The position numbers were made by a program, and so were the translations under genes. The notes beneath the pieces are model-generated. The model worked only from the letters and a program-made list of their open reading frames with translations. It had not been told where the DNA came from and searched no databases. Shown piece by piece: positions 51,799 through 61,804 of a stretch of 64,000 bases of DNA. Position 1 is the first letter of the stretch; every line of letters starts with the position of its first letter. This DNA comes from Epithemia pelagica (Eukaryota; Bacillariophyta; Bacillariophyceae; Surirellales; Surirellaceae), in NCBI GenBank assembly GCA_946965045.2, contig OX337229.1:4898001-4962000 (forward strand), given 5' to 3'.

Positions 51799-52581
51799 TG
51801 TTACAATTCTTTCTGAATCGTAGGGACATTGATGCTCGGTAGAGCAGACAATCAGGTAGGTCACCAACCGATACAAGCTTCTCAGGGTCAGAGAAGCAAG
51901 CAAGTCGAAGTCTATCAGAAGGATAGTCGGGACACAAAAGAGGATGTGATAAATGGTGATATTGTTAGATTGTGTGTTGATTACTACGATAGGTCTACGT
52001 GAAATGTTCGGTCCTGCCAAGGGTCATGTATCATAGGTTCTTGGCGGCAACAGGTTTGGAATAGTTGGAGTTGATTCATGTGATGTATATGACATGTATA
52101 TGTGGGCGGATAACATATACAGGGTCAACAGCTCTTGCTTTGGGTTGGCATAGTTGTTTTCATGGCGCGCAGCTTGTTGACAATTTGGAGATTGTGGGAA
52201 TGGAAATATGGTCTCGCGTGATCGTGTGTCGTGCTTGGGATACTTAGACCGTTGGATCGGATAGATGCCGATAGCGCTCGGATGTCGCTTGGGCGCGCTC
52301 GATGATTTCGGGCGCGTACGCTTAGGGCGTTAGTACAGTGTCCGAGCAACGGCCAAATTTACGTCCGTTGTAATACCGCACGACCCAATTTAGTCTTGAG
52401 AGTGAGTTCGTCAATCTATTCTCACTTTTCATGATTTGCGAAGAAATATAGGTCGATATAGCGCGAAGCTAGGAAACATAGCTCGAAGCTAGAGGGCATG
52501 ATGCGATAGCACGAGGCTATGTGACATGGGGAATCGATGAGATGTAGAATCTAACCACCATAGACGGTGAGAATTCTAACA
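51799..52581 (-). repeat. 3' LTR of copia-2
   Basis: It is 783 bp and matches 59400-60182 throughout as far as could be compared by eye. Near its 5' (minus-strand) end it supplies the stop codon of gag-pol. Confidence 0.95.
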
Positions 52582-55500
52582 CTCCCCACAACTCGTCGTT
52601 TCAGCCTTGTCATCATTGGATTTGTTGAGGTCTTGAACTTCTCCTTTCCAAAACAACAATGGCTTGAGCATGGGCCAGATAGATACGAAATCCCAATGTT
52701 TGCTAAGGATATCGGCGGGGTTGGTCTTTCCATCTTTCCAGTAGAATGCAACATACTTTGCTGCGATGGCTTCACGAACTCGGTGGTATGACAGAAGATG
52801 GTGTCTCTTGGATAGTATGGAATGAGGAACGGTTGCATTGAGCACAACAGATCTGTTATCTCCGTACATGTAACTTTGCTCTCGGATAGGTACTCCAAGG
52901 TAGCGGAGAGAATGTCGTAATTCTGTAATCTGATCTATTGCTGTCCTTGCAGCCACAAATTCGGATCCATAGGTAGCAGTTTCCACTGTGCTCTGTCTCT
53001 TGCTGTACCAGTCAATAGGTGTTCCGTTCAACAAATGTAGAACAGCAGTGACGGATTTACCAGTGACTATGTCATGCATGAGATTGGCATCAACATAATG
53101 AGTTGTAGTAACATAGCGGCCAAGAGGTGTTGGACAGTCTTCAGGAATACGTTCACTTGCATTCGAATAGACAGTGCGAGTCCAATCAAATTCTTGGGTA
53201 GGAAGACTTGAATAATCAGGCTCTCCAATCCTAAATCTGATTGCGCCTTCTGGGAGATGTGCAAGGTATCCATAGATACGCTTGGCTCTATCAAGATGTC
53301 CTTTCCTCGGAGCAGCACGAAAGCGTGATAGCGTCATTGTAGCGGTGAAGACGTCGAAACGACCAATAGTGATCACCCATTGGAGTTGTCCAATCAGAGT
53401 TTGGAAATGGTTAGTACCTTCTTCATCAAGGAGCTCAGAATCGTCCAATTCAGGATGATCTCCACCAATAAGAGGTGTTTTGGCTTTCTTGGGTTTCTCC
53501 TTGAAGATTCGTTCGAAAGTGTCCATCATCTTACCAATGTAGCGTCTTGGATCTGCTACTAATGTTCCATCAGAATCCTTGGTGTAACAACATCCCAAGT
53601 GGAAATCAATAGGTCCATCTCCTTTGAGTTTGAAGTTGTATTTCTCCTTCAGGATCTTGCAGATATTCCCAGGATCAGTAGAAATAATGGCTAAGTCATC
53701 AACGTATACGGCAATGTATTCGTAACAGTCTTCTCCAGGTGCCTTCCTCATCCAGATATCCGGATCTGCTTTGCTTGGTGAAAATCCCATGTCTGTCAAA
53801 ACATCGAATAAGACATCATGCCAGCGTGCGCCTGATGACTTCAATCCATAAAGTGCCTTGTATATAATCAGGATGTGACCTTCTAATTCCTTGAATTCAG
53901 GTCCTGCGACAATGAAAAGTTTCTCCCCTGTCAAGGCTTCCAGATATGCGTTTCCAATATCTGCTCCCCATATTTCCAAGTCATTCAAAGTACCCAGGAA
54001 TAAGGCAATGCGGAGGTTGCGAATGGAAACAACACCTGAATAGATTGTCTCAACAGGTTCTTTTGTGAGATGTCCATCTGCGACAAGTCTTGCTTTATGT
54101 CGTCCATCATGTTTTACGTCAAAGACAAGATGTACACGTATCTTATGATATCCTTCAGGTGCATTGGATACTTTCCCTTTAATGAAGATGGCTTTCCCAA
54201 AATCCTTGAATGTCTTGTAGGATTGGATCTGTGACAATTCTAATTCTGTTGCATCTTGCCACTTTGTGTTGCCATGTTGTTTATCAAGAGTGACAGCTTC
54301 CTCATAATTGCGTGGTACTTGGAATCCAAACTTATACTTGACGGAATGGTGAACTTGTTTAATCCTTGACTGTTTGGCTGCTCGAATGAGACGTTTGCTT
54401 GTTTTGACATAACGTTTCAAATGCTTCCATCCAGGTTCGTTGAGTAAATCATGTTTCTTTCCATAAATTGCTACAGTGATCGGATCATCATTGGCGATGA
54501 GTGATAAAGGTTCATAGGTAGTCTCCCCAGTTTCCCAATCAACAAGCAAATTATATTTGCTCCCCTTGTAATCTGGATCAGTTGTGTTCAGTGGGCCTTG
54601 ATGGGCAATGACGTCCCTGAACCTGAAAAGATTATCTCCAGAGGTTTGAGCTTGGTTATCTCGTTCGATATACTCCATGAGTTGATTATAGGATATCATC
54701 TCATCAACATCAGAATTTGTCTTTCGGTAGATATACTTGACACGTTCTTCCTGTTTCGTTGCTTCTTCATTAAGATCAATGACTCGTTTGATGACACGTG
54801 CACGGTGTCGCTCCCCATTTTCTTCTGTGTCGCATAGGAATGTGCGTCCTATCATGTCGTCAAAATCGATCGTGGGCATTGGTTTGGATGGATCTTCACT
54901 ATCACTGCGAATGAAGACAGTGTCAGCTTGCTTATCATTGTCATCCTTGTCAGACGAATCCTCCCCTGAAGGTCGATCCACACGTAGGTTAGGTGTAGTG
55001 GATTCAACACGGCGAACGGCAGAACGGTAGATGATCTGGTTATCCTGGGTGAGAATCTTCCAAGTAAAAGAATCACCAACGTTGTGAGCAAAACCAACCC
55101 AGTGGCCAAGTTTCTCATCAGAAGAAGATGGATATGAACCGGAATTGGGTTCAGCGGGGTCGACACGATAGTAAACCTCATCCCAGAAAGGAAAGAACAA
55201 GAGATGAGTAATGTCGGGTGGGCGTCCGGAGAGAGCCTCAAGAGGAGTGCGACCGGAGTGGGTGGGTGATGACGTATGGTTCAATAAGTCACAGACATAC
55301 TCAAGGCAAAGAAGCCAGGTGTTGGCAGGGCAACCAGTGGCATTCATGAGAGCGTTGGTCATACGTTTAACGGTCTGGTAACGGTTTTCAGCCTTATTCT
55401 GGTGTTGATGATAAGGTTCGGATCGATACTCCCCAATAAGCAAAGTGCGAAGAATGTCTTTAACCTTTTGAGAGATGAGAGATGAACCACCATCACTGAT

Positions 55501-58263
55501 AAGAGTCTCCATGGCACCACGAAACCGGATGTTGTCCTGAAGAGTATTGACAAACTGTTTGGTTGACTTGATCCCATAGATATCAGTAACCAGAGTATCT
55601 CGACCAACAAAGATTTGTGCGACTTTACCGCCATGGTCAACAGCAGGGGTGTCGGAGAAAACCGAGTCAGTAGCAACGGGTTCATGGCGTCGAGGTATAT
55701 TAAGGACCGGATTGCGAGCCTTGAAATGTTTCTTGAGGGTGTCGTGGTCAAAAGTAATGCTACCATTACGTGTAGTGTGCTTGAACGTATCGGCAATAAC
55801 ATCTTCAGATTGCCAACCAAAGAATGGACGGAACTTCTTCCAGTCATACGCTTCCTGGTAACGACGGTGGACAGAGGCATGAAGTGTAGGATCATTACCT
55901 TCTGCGTCAGCATAGATAGAAAAGAAGGGTGCGTCGTCAGGTCCATGATCGTATGGGAGATCCAAAAGGAGATTGAGGTTACAAACAACACGATCAGTGT
56001 ACTCCCCATAGTTGTCATATGGATGGTTCGACATACTACCATCAGTCTTGACGTGTTTCCAATCAGGATCATTGTCAGAGGGTGTGGGAGAATACGAATG
56101 GTCCAGAACACCAGGATCCCATGTGTCGGGTGACGTGAAGATGATCTGAGGTAAGGTATCCATGTCATCGTCGCTGGGGATACCCAAGGAGTGGATGTAG
56201 GCTAACCCATCCTTGATGTGAAGGGGTATGGCACGACCATCAAGTGTAGTGATGCGTTGTTTACCATCAACTTTAACAGATCGTTCATCAACAGCAAGTC
56301 CGAAATGCTCGAATTGACCAGGAGCATGGATAGATAAGCCCTTCCCATAATAAGCATATTCATTGAAGATGCCGACAATAGGTCCATCATTGGTCTCAAA
56401 CTTTGCGGCACATGTGACGACAGGAAGTCCAGTAAGTTCATGGTTATCAATACCCACAATAGTGATATGGCGGCCAGTCTTAGAAAGGATGCGCATGTCA
56501 GAACCAGCAAGTCCTCCATTAGCACCACGGTCAATCAATTGATTCCCTGGTAAAGTAGATTTCCTGGAAAACAGATAGCGTGGAACATGTCCTGCTTGTT
56601 TATGCATGTTGGCTTTGAAAGTAACCTTCTTGCTCGTCTTGGACTTGGCGTTAGAAAGAACACTAGTCAGGTCAGTTGCCGGGTGATTGATATCAGTCGT
56701 CATGGCTTGGTTGATAAATTGTGTAACCGGATCTGAATCATCTGAATGCTCAGTGACTACGCCAGGTGAGTCGTCATCAGATACAACTTGGTTGGGATCA
56801 GGATCAGGTTCCGGATCAATGTCGAGGGCATGTGTTTGCACTGTCCTCGGTGTTGTTGATGAAGGTGCTTGAATCATCTTGTTATATTCAATGATCAACT
56901 TGCGATCTTCTTCAGAAAGTTTGAACCATAGGTCACGCGGTAGACTAACCTTGGACGAAGAGGATGGAGATTCAGATGTCGCTTTGGTGTTGTGGACATG
57001 ATACTCCATATCATCTTGTGAGGTTATGTCAGCATCTGTATCTTGGCCATATAGTGATTCATGTTGTTTGACATGTCGACGGCGACTATGAACAGATGAC
57101 TGGGTTGCTTGATCATGGTCATAAGCTGCGTCTAGAAGGAGACGGAAGTATGATTGATAGCAAAGGGATTTTGCACCGGATTTGGTGTTCACCACATTAT
57201 CCAAGATCTTGACTCGGCGGAGATCAGGTACCTTTTCTACAGCTTGCATGAGGAAGGTCATCCTGGTATGATCAGGGATGCGATCAGACAATGTCACTAA
57301 ATTGTCTAGCAAACGTAGCTGCTCTTGAAAGTGTAGAAGAAATTGACGTGTTGTTCCGCGCCATGTGTCGTCAAGACGTAGATTGGAAATGTAATTGGTT
57401 AAGCGGAGGACTTCTCGCTTTGCTAGGTCGGATTCGGTATGCAAAGAGTGTAACTTCTGCAATACGGCACGCGCATCTTCATCATGTTCATGTTCACGTA
57501 CATAGGCTCGACCTTGGTCAGTCTGAATGATACGGACAAGAACGGAGTAAAGAAATACTTGTTGCTCTTGAAAAAGTTCTTCGGCATACTCATCATCATG
57601 GGGTGGTGTGTATTTGAAATTCAGAACGTTGGATAGGCCTTGAGCCTTAGCTGTAGTCTTGAATACACGCCAGAATGAATCGTAGTATCGTTCATCCTTG
57701 AATACCTCATATGCAGTTGCGTCGCGCTTAGTTCCCTTTCTGAATGCTGTAAGGTCTTGTTGAGATTGGGATGCGGCAGTAACTGTGCTGACAGATTTCA
57801 CAGATGACGGTGACTTCATTGGCGAGACTGGGACTTGGCTAGGTGGTCCCTTAGAGAAATCTGTGTTGATCCTCCAAGTGTTGAACTCTTTCCTCGTTAG
57901 GTTCATCCAGTCGCTATTGGATAGCTCGTCTTGAATTTCATTGGTCTTGTATGTGGCCCAATAAGCCAAGAGCTTGATCTGCTGTCTTGTGGGGCCTTGT
58001 AGATCATGTGTCTGTTTGTTGACCTTGTATTGTGTCAGTTCCTTCATGGATTCCTCGGTATTAGTTTGCATATACGAGATAACATGGGTAATGTTCTCAA
58101 AACCATGGTATTTCATCCACTTCATTAAGTAGTCAGCCCTTTCTTTGGTAAAAAATTGGCAGACAGTAAATATGATGTGGTCGAATAGGTCTGTGTCCGA
58201 GACATTGTCTTGGTTATCTTCTCCCTTAGGAGTCGTAGGTGTCTTGGGTGATTGAGGATCCAT
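52576..58263 (-). CDS. Copia-2 gag-pol polyprotein
   Basis: The polyprotein has 1895 aa from the ATG at 58263 (MDPQSPKTPTTPKGED), one uninterrupted ORF. Gag is about 1-500 with helical segments (FLLHFQEQLRLLDNLVTLSD). The protease motif QLIDRGANGGLAGSD (near 574) carries Arg where most copia elements have Ser or Thr. Integrase catalytic residues are Asp in LVTDIYG (about 892), Asp in ISDGGSS (about 921) and Glu in QNKAENRYQ (about 957). RT has KALYGLKSSGARWHDVL and YVDDLAIIS (about 1520). RNase H has THYVDANLMHD (about 1722), IDWYSKRQSTVETATYGSEF and VLNATVPHSILSKRHH. The integrase-before-RT order is Ty1/copia. The last codon and the TAG lie inside the 3' LTR. Confidence 0.96.
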   Translation of the reverse strand: MDPQSPKTPTTPKGEDNQDNVSDTDLFDHIIFTVCQFFTKERADYLMKWMKYHGFENITHVISYMQTNTEESMKELTQYKVNKQTHDLQGPTRQQIKLLAYWATYKTNEIQDELSNSDWMNLTRKEFNTWRINTDFSKGPPSQVPVSPMKSPSSVKSVSTVTAASQSQQDLTAFRKGTKRDATAYEVFKDERYYDSFWRVFKTTAKAQGLSNVLNFKYTPPHDDEYAEELFQEQQVFLYSVLVRIIQTDQGRAYVREHEHDEDARAVLQKLHSLHTESDLAKREVLRLTNYISNLRLDDTWRGTTRQFLLHFQEQLRLLDNLVTLSDRIPDHTRMTFLMQAVEKVPDLRRVKILDNVVNTKSGAKSLCYQSYFRLLLDAAYDHDQATQSSVHSRRRHVKQHESLYGQDTDADITSQDDMEYHVHNTKATSESPSSSSKVSLPRDLWFKLSEEDRKLIIEYNKMIQAPSSTTPRTVQTHALDIDPEPDPDPNQVVSDDDSPGVVTEHSDDSDPVTQFINQAMTTDINHPATDLTSVLSNAKSKTSKKVTFKANMHKQAGHVPRYLFSRKSTLPGNQLIDRGANGGLAGSDMRILSKTGRHITIVGIDNHELTGLPVVTCAAKFETNDGPIVGIFNEYAYYGKGLSIHAPGQFEHFGLAVDERSVKVDGKQRITTLDGRAIPLHIKDGLAYIHSLGIPSDDDMDTLPQIIFTSPDTWDPGVLDHSYSPTPSDNDPDWKHVKTDGSMSNHPYDNYGEYTDRVVCNLNLLLDLPYDHGPDDAPFFSIYADAEGNDPTLHASVHRRYQEAYDWKKFRPFFGWQSEDVIADTFKHTTRNGSITFDHDTLKKHFKARNPVLNIPRRHEPVATDSVFSDTPAVDHGGKVAQIFVGRDTLVTDIYGIKSTKQFVNTLQDNIRFRGAMETLISDGGSSLISQKVKDILRTLLIGEYRSEPYHQHQNKAENRYQTVKRMTNALMNATGCPANTWLLCLEYVCDLLNHTSSPTHSGRTPLEALSGRPPDITHLLFFPFWDEVYYRVDPAEPNSGSYPSSSDEKLGHWVGFAHNVGDSFTWKILTQDNQIIYRSAVRRVESTTPNLRVDRPSGEDSSDKDDNDKQADTVFIRSDSEDPSKPMPTIDFDDMIGRTFLCDTEENGERHRARVIKRVIDLNEEATKQEERVKYIYRKTNSDVDEMISYNQLMEYIERDNQAQTSGDNLFRFRDVIAHQGPLNTTDPDYKGSKYNLLVDWETGETTYEPLSLIANDDPITVAIYGKKHDLLNEPGWKHLKRYVKTSKRLIRAAKQSRIKQVHHSVKYKFGFQVPRNYEEAVTLDKQHGNTKWQDATELELSQIQSYKTFKDFGKAIFIKGKVSNAPEGYHKIRVHLVFDVKHDGRHKARLVADGHLTKEPVETIYSGVVSIRNLRIALFLGTLNDLEIWGADIGNAYLEALTGEKLFIVAGPEFKELEGHILIIYKALYGLKSSGARWHDVLFDVLTDMGFSPSKADPDIWMRKAPGEDCYEYIAVYVDDLAIISTDPGNICKILKEKYNFKLKGDGPIDFHLGCCYTKDSDGTLVADPRRYIGKMMDTFERIFKEKPKKAKTPLIGGDHPELDDSELLDEEGTNHFQTLIGQLQWVITIGRFDVFTATMTLSRFRAAPRKGHLDRAKRIYGYLAHLPEGAIRFRIGEPDYSSLPTQEFDWTRTVYSNASERIPEDCPTPLGRYVTTTHYVDANLMHDIVTGKSVTAVLHLLNGTPIDWYSKRQSTVETATYGSEFVAARTAIDQITELRHSLRYLGVPIREQSYMYGDNRSVVLNATVPHSILSKRHHLLSYHRVREAIAAKYVAFYWKDGKTNPADILSKHWDFVSIWPMLKPLLFWKGEVQDLNKSNDDKAETTSCGEC

Positions 58264-58583
58264 GGTGTTATTTGGTTGGTTCGATGTTTATTTAATGTGC
58301 GGTGTGATGTGGTTTATTTAATGTGTGATGTGATGTGAACCCGGATGTACCACGTGTGCCACGTATGTACCACGTATGTAATACCCGGATGTGTGTTGTG
58401 ATGTGCGACTCCTGGAAATTTCCGTTGATTTCGACAAATTTTCGCCGAGTTTCAACAAATTTTCGCCGAATTTTCGCGATTTGACGGGAATGTGTGGCGT
58501 GTTGTGCGACCAAGGGTACCCGGATGTGCGTTGAGTTTAAGTCTTGGAAAGGTTTTGAGAGGACGGGAGCTAACTATGAGTAA
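58264..58583 (-). other. Copia-2 spacer with degenerate short repeats
   Basis: These 320 bp lie between the accessory ORF and gag-pol. They contain repeated words: TTTATTTAATGTG twice, ACCCGGATGT four times, TACCACGTATGTA-like twice and CAAATTTTCGCCGA twice. It may contain the signal that allows gag-pol to be translated downstream of the first ORF. Confidence 0.6.
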
Positions 58584-59363
58584 TTAAGCTTCGGTCTCTG
58601 AATCCTCACCCTCTTCCGAATGATCAGAGTCGCTTCCAGGCTCAGATGGGGCAGCACAAGCAACAGAAGAAGGGGTATCACCTTCAGCCAGGTGGTTCTC
58701 GACCTCGGTACGCAAAGGGTAGATAGTTGCACGATGGTCCTCGATGGTATGGACCTCGTGGATGTAGGCAACGTAGTTATCTAGGCGTACAACGTTAGGA
58801 GGCAGAGGGCAAGTCGTCGCGTTCACGACGTAGATGGTATTGTAGTATCCAGTTGGGCGCTCGAAGGTTAGGAAGCGGAGGTGGACAGTACGGATGGGGT
58901 TGCCCGAGAGGGCGGCAAAGATGAGGCGACGCCTCGGAGAGCGGTGAAGTTGGTCGTTCAGACGGTCAATGTCTTCTTGGTCGACGATGTGGGTCACCGA
59001 TTGGAACTGGCGTTCGATCTGGGTCTCCCCACGGATGATCTCGGGATCGAAGGTCGAACAAGTTGGTTGGCGGAAGTACTTGATATGATCAGCAATCAAC
59101 CGGGTGGTACGACGGGATCGAGAAGGGACGAGCCGACGAGGCGGACTCGGGGGCCGAAGCAACGGCGCAGGGATCGGAGCGTGAGGCTGGGTTGGAGTCT
59201 CGAATGGGTTGCTGTTGGAACTGTCGACGGAGATGTTGACCGATGTGTTGGCTGCCTTCGGCGTCGGCACCAGTTCCTGCTGCACCAGGGTATCGGGCTG
59301 CCCGGGATGCAGGTTGGCTCGATAGATCTGTCGTACAGGAGTGATAATCTCGTTAGTATCCAT
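58584..59363 (-). CDS. Extra 259-aa ORF of copia-2 upstream of gag
   Basis: It starts at an ATG (59363) only 37 bp inside the 5' LTR, so it is the first ORF of the expected transcript. The N-terminal third is Pro/Ser/Asn-rich, then a basic patch PRRLVPSRSRRTTRLIADHI, then a more ordered middle (ETQIERQFQSVTHIVDQEDI, RRRLIFAALSGNPIRTVHLR, YYNTIYVVNATTC) and a very acidic tail ending SEEGEDSETEA. No domain is recognised. Typical Ty1/copia elements have no ORF here. It has no overlap with gag-pol and is in the same orientation. The function is unknown. Confidence 0.7.
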   Translation of the reverse strand: MDTNEIITPVRQIYRANLHPGQPDTLVQQELVPTPKAANTSVNISVDSSNSNPFETPTQPHAPIPAPLLRPPSPPRRLVPSRSRRTTRLIADHIKYFRQPTCSTFDPEIIRGETQIERQFQSVTHIVDQEDIDRLNDQLHRSPRRRLIFAALSGNPIRTVHLRFLTFERPTGYYNTIYVVNATTCPLPPNVVRLDNYVAYIHEVHTIEDHRATIYPLRTEVENHLAEGDTPSSVACAAPSEPGSDSDHSEEGEDSETEA

Positions 59364-59399
59364 GAAACCACAAGGAAATAAGCTTTGAGACTGTTAATC

Positions 59400-60182
59400 T
59401 GTTACAATTCTTTCTGAATCGTAGGGACATTGATGCTCGGTAGAGCAGACAATCAGGTAGGTCACCAACCGATACAAGCTTCTCAGGGTCAGAGAAGCAA
59501 GCAAGTCGAAGTCTATCAGAAGGATAGTCGGGACACAAAAGAGGATGTGATAAATGGTGATATTGTTAGATTGTGTGTTGATTACTACGATAGGTCTACG
59601 TGAAATGTTCGGTCCTGCCAAGGGTCATGTATCATAGGTTCTTGGCGGCAACAGGTTTGGAATAGTTGGAGTTGATTCATGTGATGTATATGACATGTAT
59701 ATGTGGGCGGATAACATATACAGGGTCAACAGCTCTTGCTTTGGGTTGGCATAGTTGTTTTCATGGCGCGCAGCTTGTTGACAATTTGGAGATTGTGGGA
59801 ATGGAAATATGGTCTCGCGTGATCGTGTGTCGTGCTTGGGATACTTAGACCGTTGGATCGGATAGATGCCGATAGCGCTCGGATGTCGCTTGGGCGCGCT
59901 CGATGATTTCGGGCGCGTACGCTTAGGGCGTTAGTACAGTGTCCGAGCAACGGCCAAATTTACGTCCGTTGTAATACCGCACGACCCAATTTAGTCTTGA
60001 GAGTGAGTTCGTCAATCTATTCTCACTTTTCATGATTTGCGAAGAAATATAGGTCGATATAGCGCGAAGCTAGGAAACATAGCTCGAAGCTAGAGGGCAT
60101 GATGCGATAGCACGAGGCTATGTGACATGGGGAATCGATGAGATGTAGAATCTAACCACCATAGACGGTGAGAATTCTAACA
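59400..60182 (-). repeat. 5' LTR of copia-2
   Basis: It is 783 bp, TG...CA, next to the right CTGTG duplication at 60183-60187. Confidence 0.95.
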
Positions 60183-60642
60183 CTGTGAGGCGCTCAGGAA
60201 GTTCAATGTCGTTGTCATATTCCTCCTCACTTTCTTTGAATCGATAGAGGGCTTGGAGATTCTCCAGACTAGCAGAGTTGGCTGCTGGGTCAAAGGTACG
60301 TGAGATCTTGGTGAGATGCTGGATGTAATATCGCAGCATTTTGAGACGCTTCTCAATGACATGTCCAACGAGAACTCCAGGGTTTTGAATCGTCGTTGGG
60401 ATGCCTGCAACTGGGTTAGCCGCATCGTAAGCAGGGTTTGGGATCGTACCCCCTGGCTTACGGGCATTGGTACAAATTTCGGCGATATCATTTTCCGACA
60501 GGCCTTGGAAATCGCTGATGGAAGTTAGTCCTTGTCCATTCAAGGCATCCCGGACGCTCTGGTTGTTGATAAGGAGAATGTTCTGCAAGTAATCGTTGAG
60601 GATTTCAAGCGGAGTTGGAGGAGCTGGAGGTGCGGCGTCCAT
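60183..60642 (-). pseudogene. Copia-1 gag, N-terminal part
   Basis: It starts at the ATG at 60642 (MDAAPPAPPTPLEILNDYLQ). A SAM-like helical start (VRDALNGQGLTSISDFQGLS) is followed by RKPGGTIPNPAYDAAN and LVGHVIEKRLKMLRYYIQHL. The frame runs into the CTGTG duplication and the copia-2 LTR; it continues at 51793 downward. It is intact apart from that insertion. Confidence 0.8.
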
Positions 60643-60644
60643 GG

Positions 60645-60863
60645 TTAGCTTTCAATTTGCAATACTTGTTGGTATTCTTTCAGACTTTCACGTATTCGGA
60701 AGAGTGAACGATCCTCATCTTTTGGGATTGTCATGTGAGCGATTGAAAGGTAGAAAGCATGCACAGCTGCATTATCGTCCCGCGTCACATAAGTGATATT
60801 TGTTATCGCTGGGTCGCATGGCAGGCTTCTCTTTTCAACGGCAAAGATTGGCGCGTCCGCCAT
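60645..60863 (-). CDS. Small ORF directly upstream of copia-1 gag
   Basis: The ORF has 72 codons from the ATG at 60863 (MADAPIFAVEKRSLP), ending at a TAA two bases before the gag ATG. It contains a moderately balanced segment (TNITYVTRDDNAAVHAFYLS). There is no homology to the copia-2 accessory ORF that I can see. It could be a real leader ORF or chance. Confidence 0.35.
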   Translation of the reverse strand: MADAPIFAVEKRSLPCDPAITNITYVTRDDNAAVHAFYLSIAHMTIPKDEDRSLFRIRESLKEYQQVLQIES

Positions 60864-60998
60864 TGCCCAGGAGTGTGCGCATCGCAGACCACACTCCTTC
60901 ACTAGTCCGGTCTGGCTCCGTTGCAAGTCAGATATTCTACGAGACTAGTGGAACAACCTCAAGGTTGACCATATGGGCGGATCATAGGGACATACTTA

Positions 60999-61801
60999 GG
61001 CTATCTCCACCCGAGCGCCGCTATGCTGACGTATTGGGGCTTTCTGATTGGCCTCGCTATCCGGATAGCGGATTAGCGGAGCCAAAGGGAAATAAACTCC
61101 ACGATCTCCGTTAAAAGAACGCCGCTATCTCGCGTTGCGCGTACGCATTGCGCATATGCCCTCTCTTGTTTCGGTTAAAAAGGGGTGCGACCGCGGAAGT
61201 TGCGGAATTCAAACAAGACAATCAACGAGAGCACAAAGCATAAACCAAAGATGGAGGACTCGTTGTTCTCCCTCTTCATTGTTGACTGTTATGGTGAATC
61301 ATGTTGTTGTTCATGGCCAATGTAGATGTAGGTTGTAGGTTGCAGTCCAATCGTCCTATTCCCTGTCCGATTTCCGATTGATTGTCTGATAATTGATAAT
61401 CGAACTCATCAATAGTTTGAATGATGCATTTGTTTGATTGTTGCATTCCTTCCGATCCGTGATCCTCGAATCATCTTGCTGTGCATGTGCATGGTTCTTG
61501 TCCCATTGTAGGAAGTAGGGAACACAACAATGGAAAAAGAGATGGTAAGCGATCGTCACAATCAATACGTGCCATTGCCATGTTTTCGACACGAGAGATT
61601 CAAAGTTTCACTGTTGGCAGCAGACGTTAATTTATTTATGCCGACGGTTATATTTTGCTCCGCTATCCGCTATTTTCCCCGCTATTCGGGGCCCCCAATA
61701 GCGGCAAAAATAGCGGATAGTGGAGCTGGTTAGCGGTTAGAGGAGATGGTGGAGTTCGATAGCGGTTTTGGGGCCTTTAGCGGGCCCGGGTGGAGATAGC
61801 C
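60999..61801. mobile_element. Non-autonomous PIF/Harbinger-like element (MITE) in copia-1 leader
   Basis: The element is 803 bp with perfect 15-bp terminal inverted repeats (GGCTATCTCCACCCG at 60999-61013; its complement at 61787-61801). The arms extend imperfectly by about ten more bases. A TTA duplication flanks it (60996-60998 and 61802-61804), the TWA size expected of PIF/Harbinger. Both ends carry many CCGCTAT/ATAGCGG words (61016-61140 and 61660-61770). No transposase ORF. Confidence 0.85.
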
Positions 61802-61804
61802 TTA

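Larger units (their letters stand above)
51799..60182 (-). mobile_element. Young Ty1/copia element (copia-2) nested in copia-1 gag
   Basis: The element is 8384 bp on the minus strand, with 783-bp LTRs (TGTTAC...TAACA on the plus strand) that look identical base for base by eye, and a 5-bp target duplication CTGTG (51794-51798 and 60183-60187). A purine tract TGTGGGGAG abuts the 3' LTR. The interior holds an intact gag-pol ORF and an extra ORF upstream of it. No TGG primer-binding site was recognised next to the 5' LTR (GATTAACAGTCTC follows). It is probably still able to move. Confidence 0.95.

Noticed and set aside
58881-59381. 166-codon plus-strand ORF over the copia-2 accessory ORF
   Set aside because: It is antisense to the element; the sense ORF has an ATG near the LTR and the right orientation.
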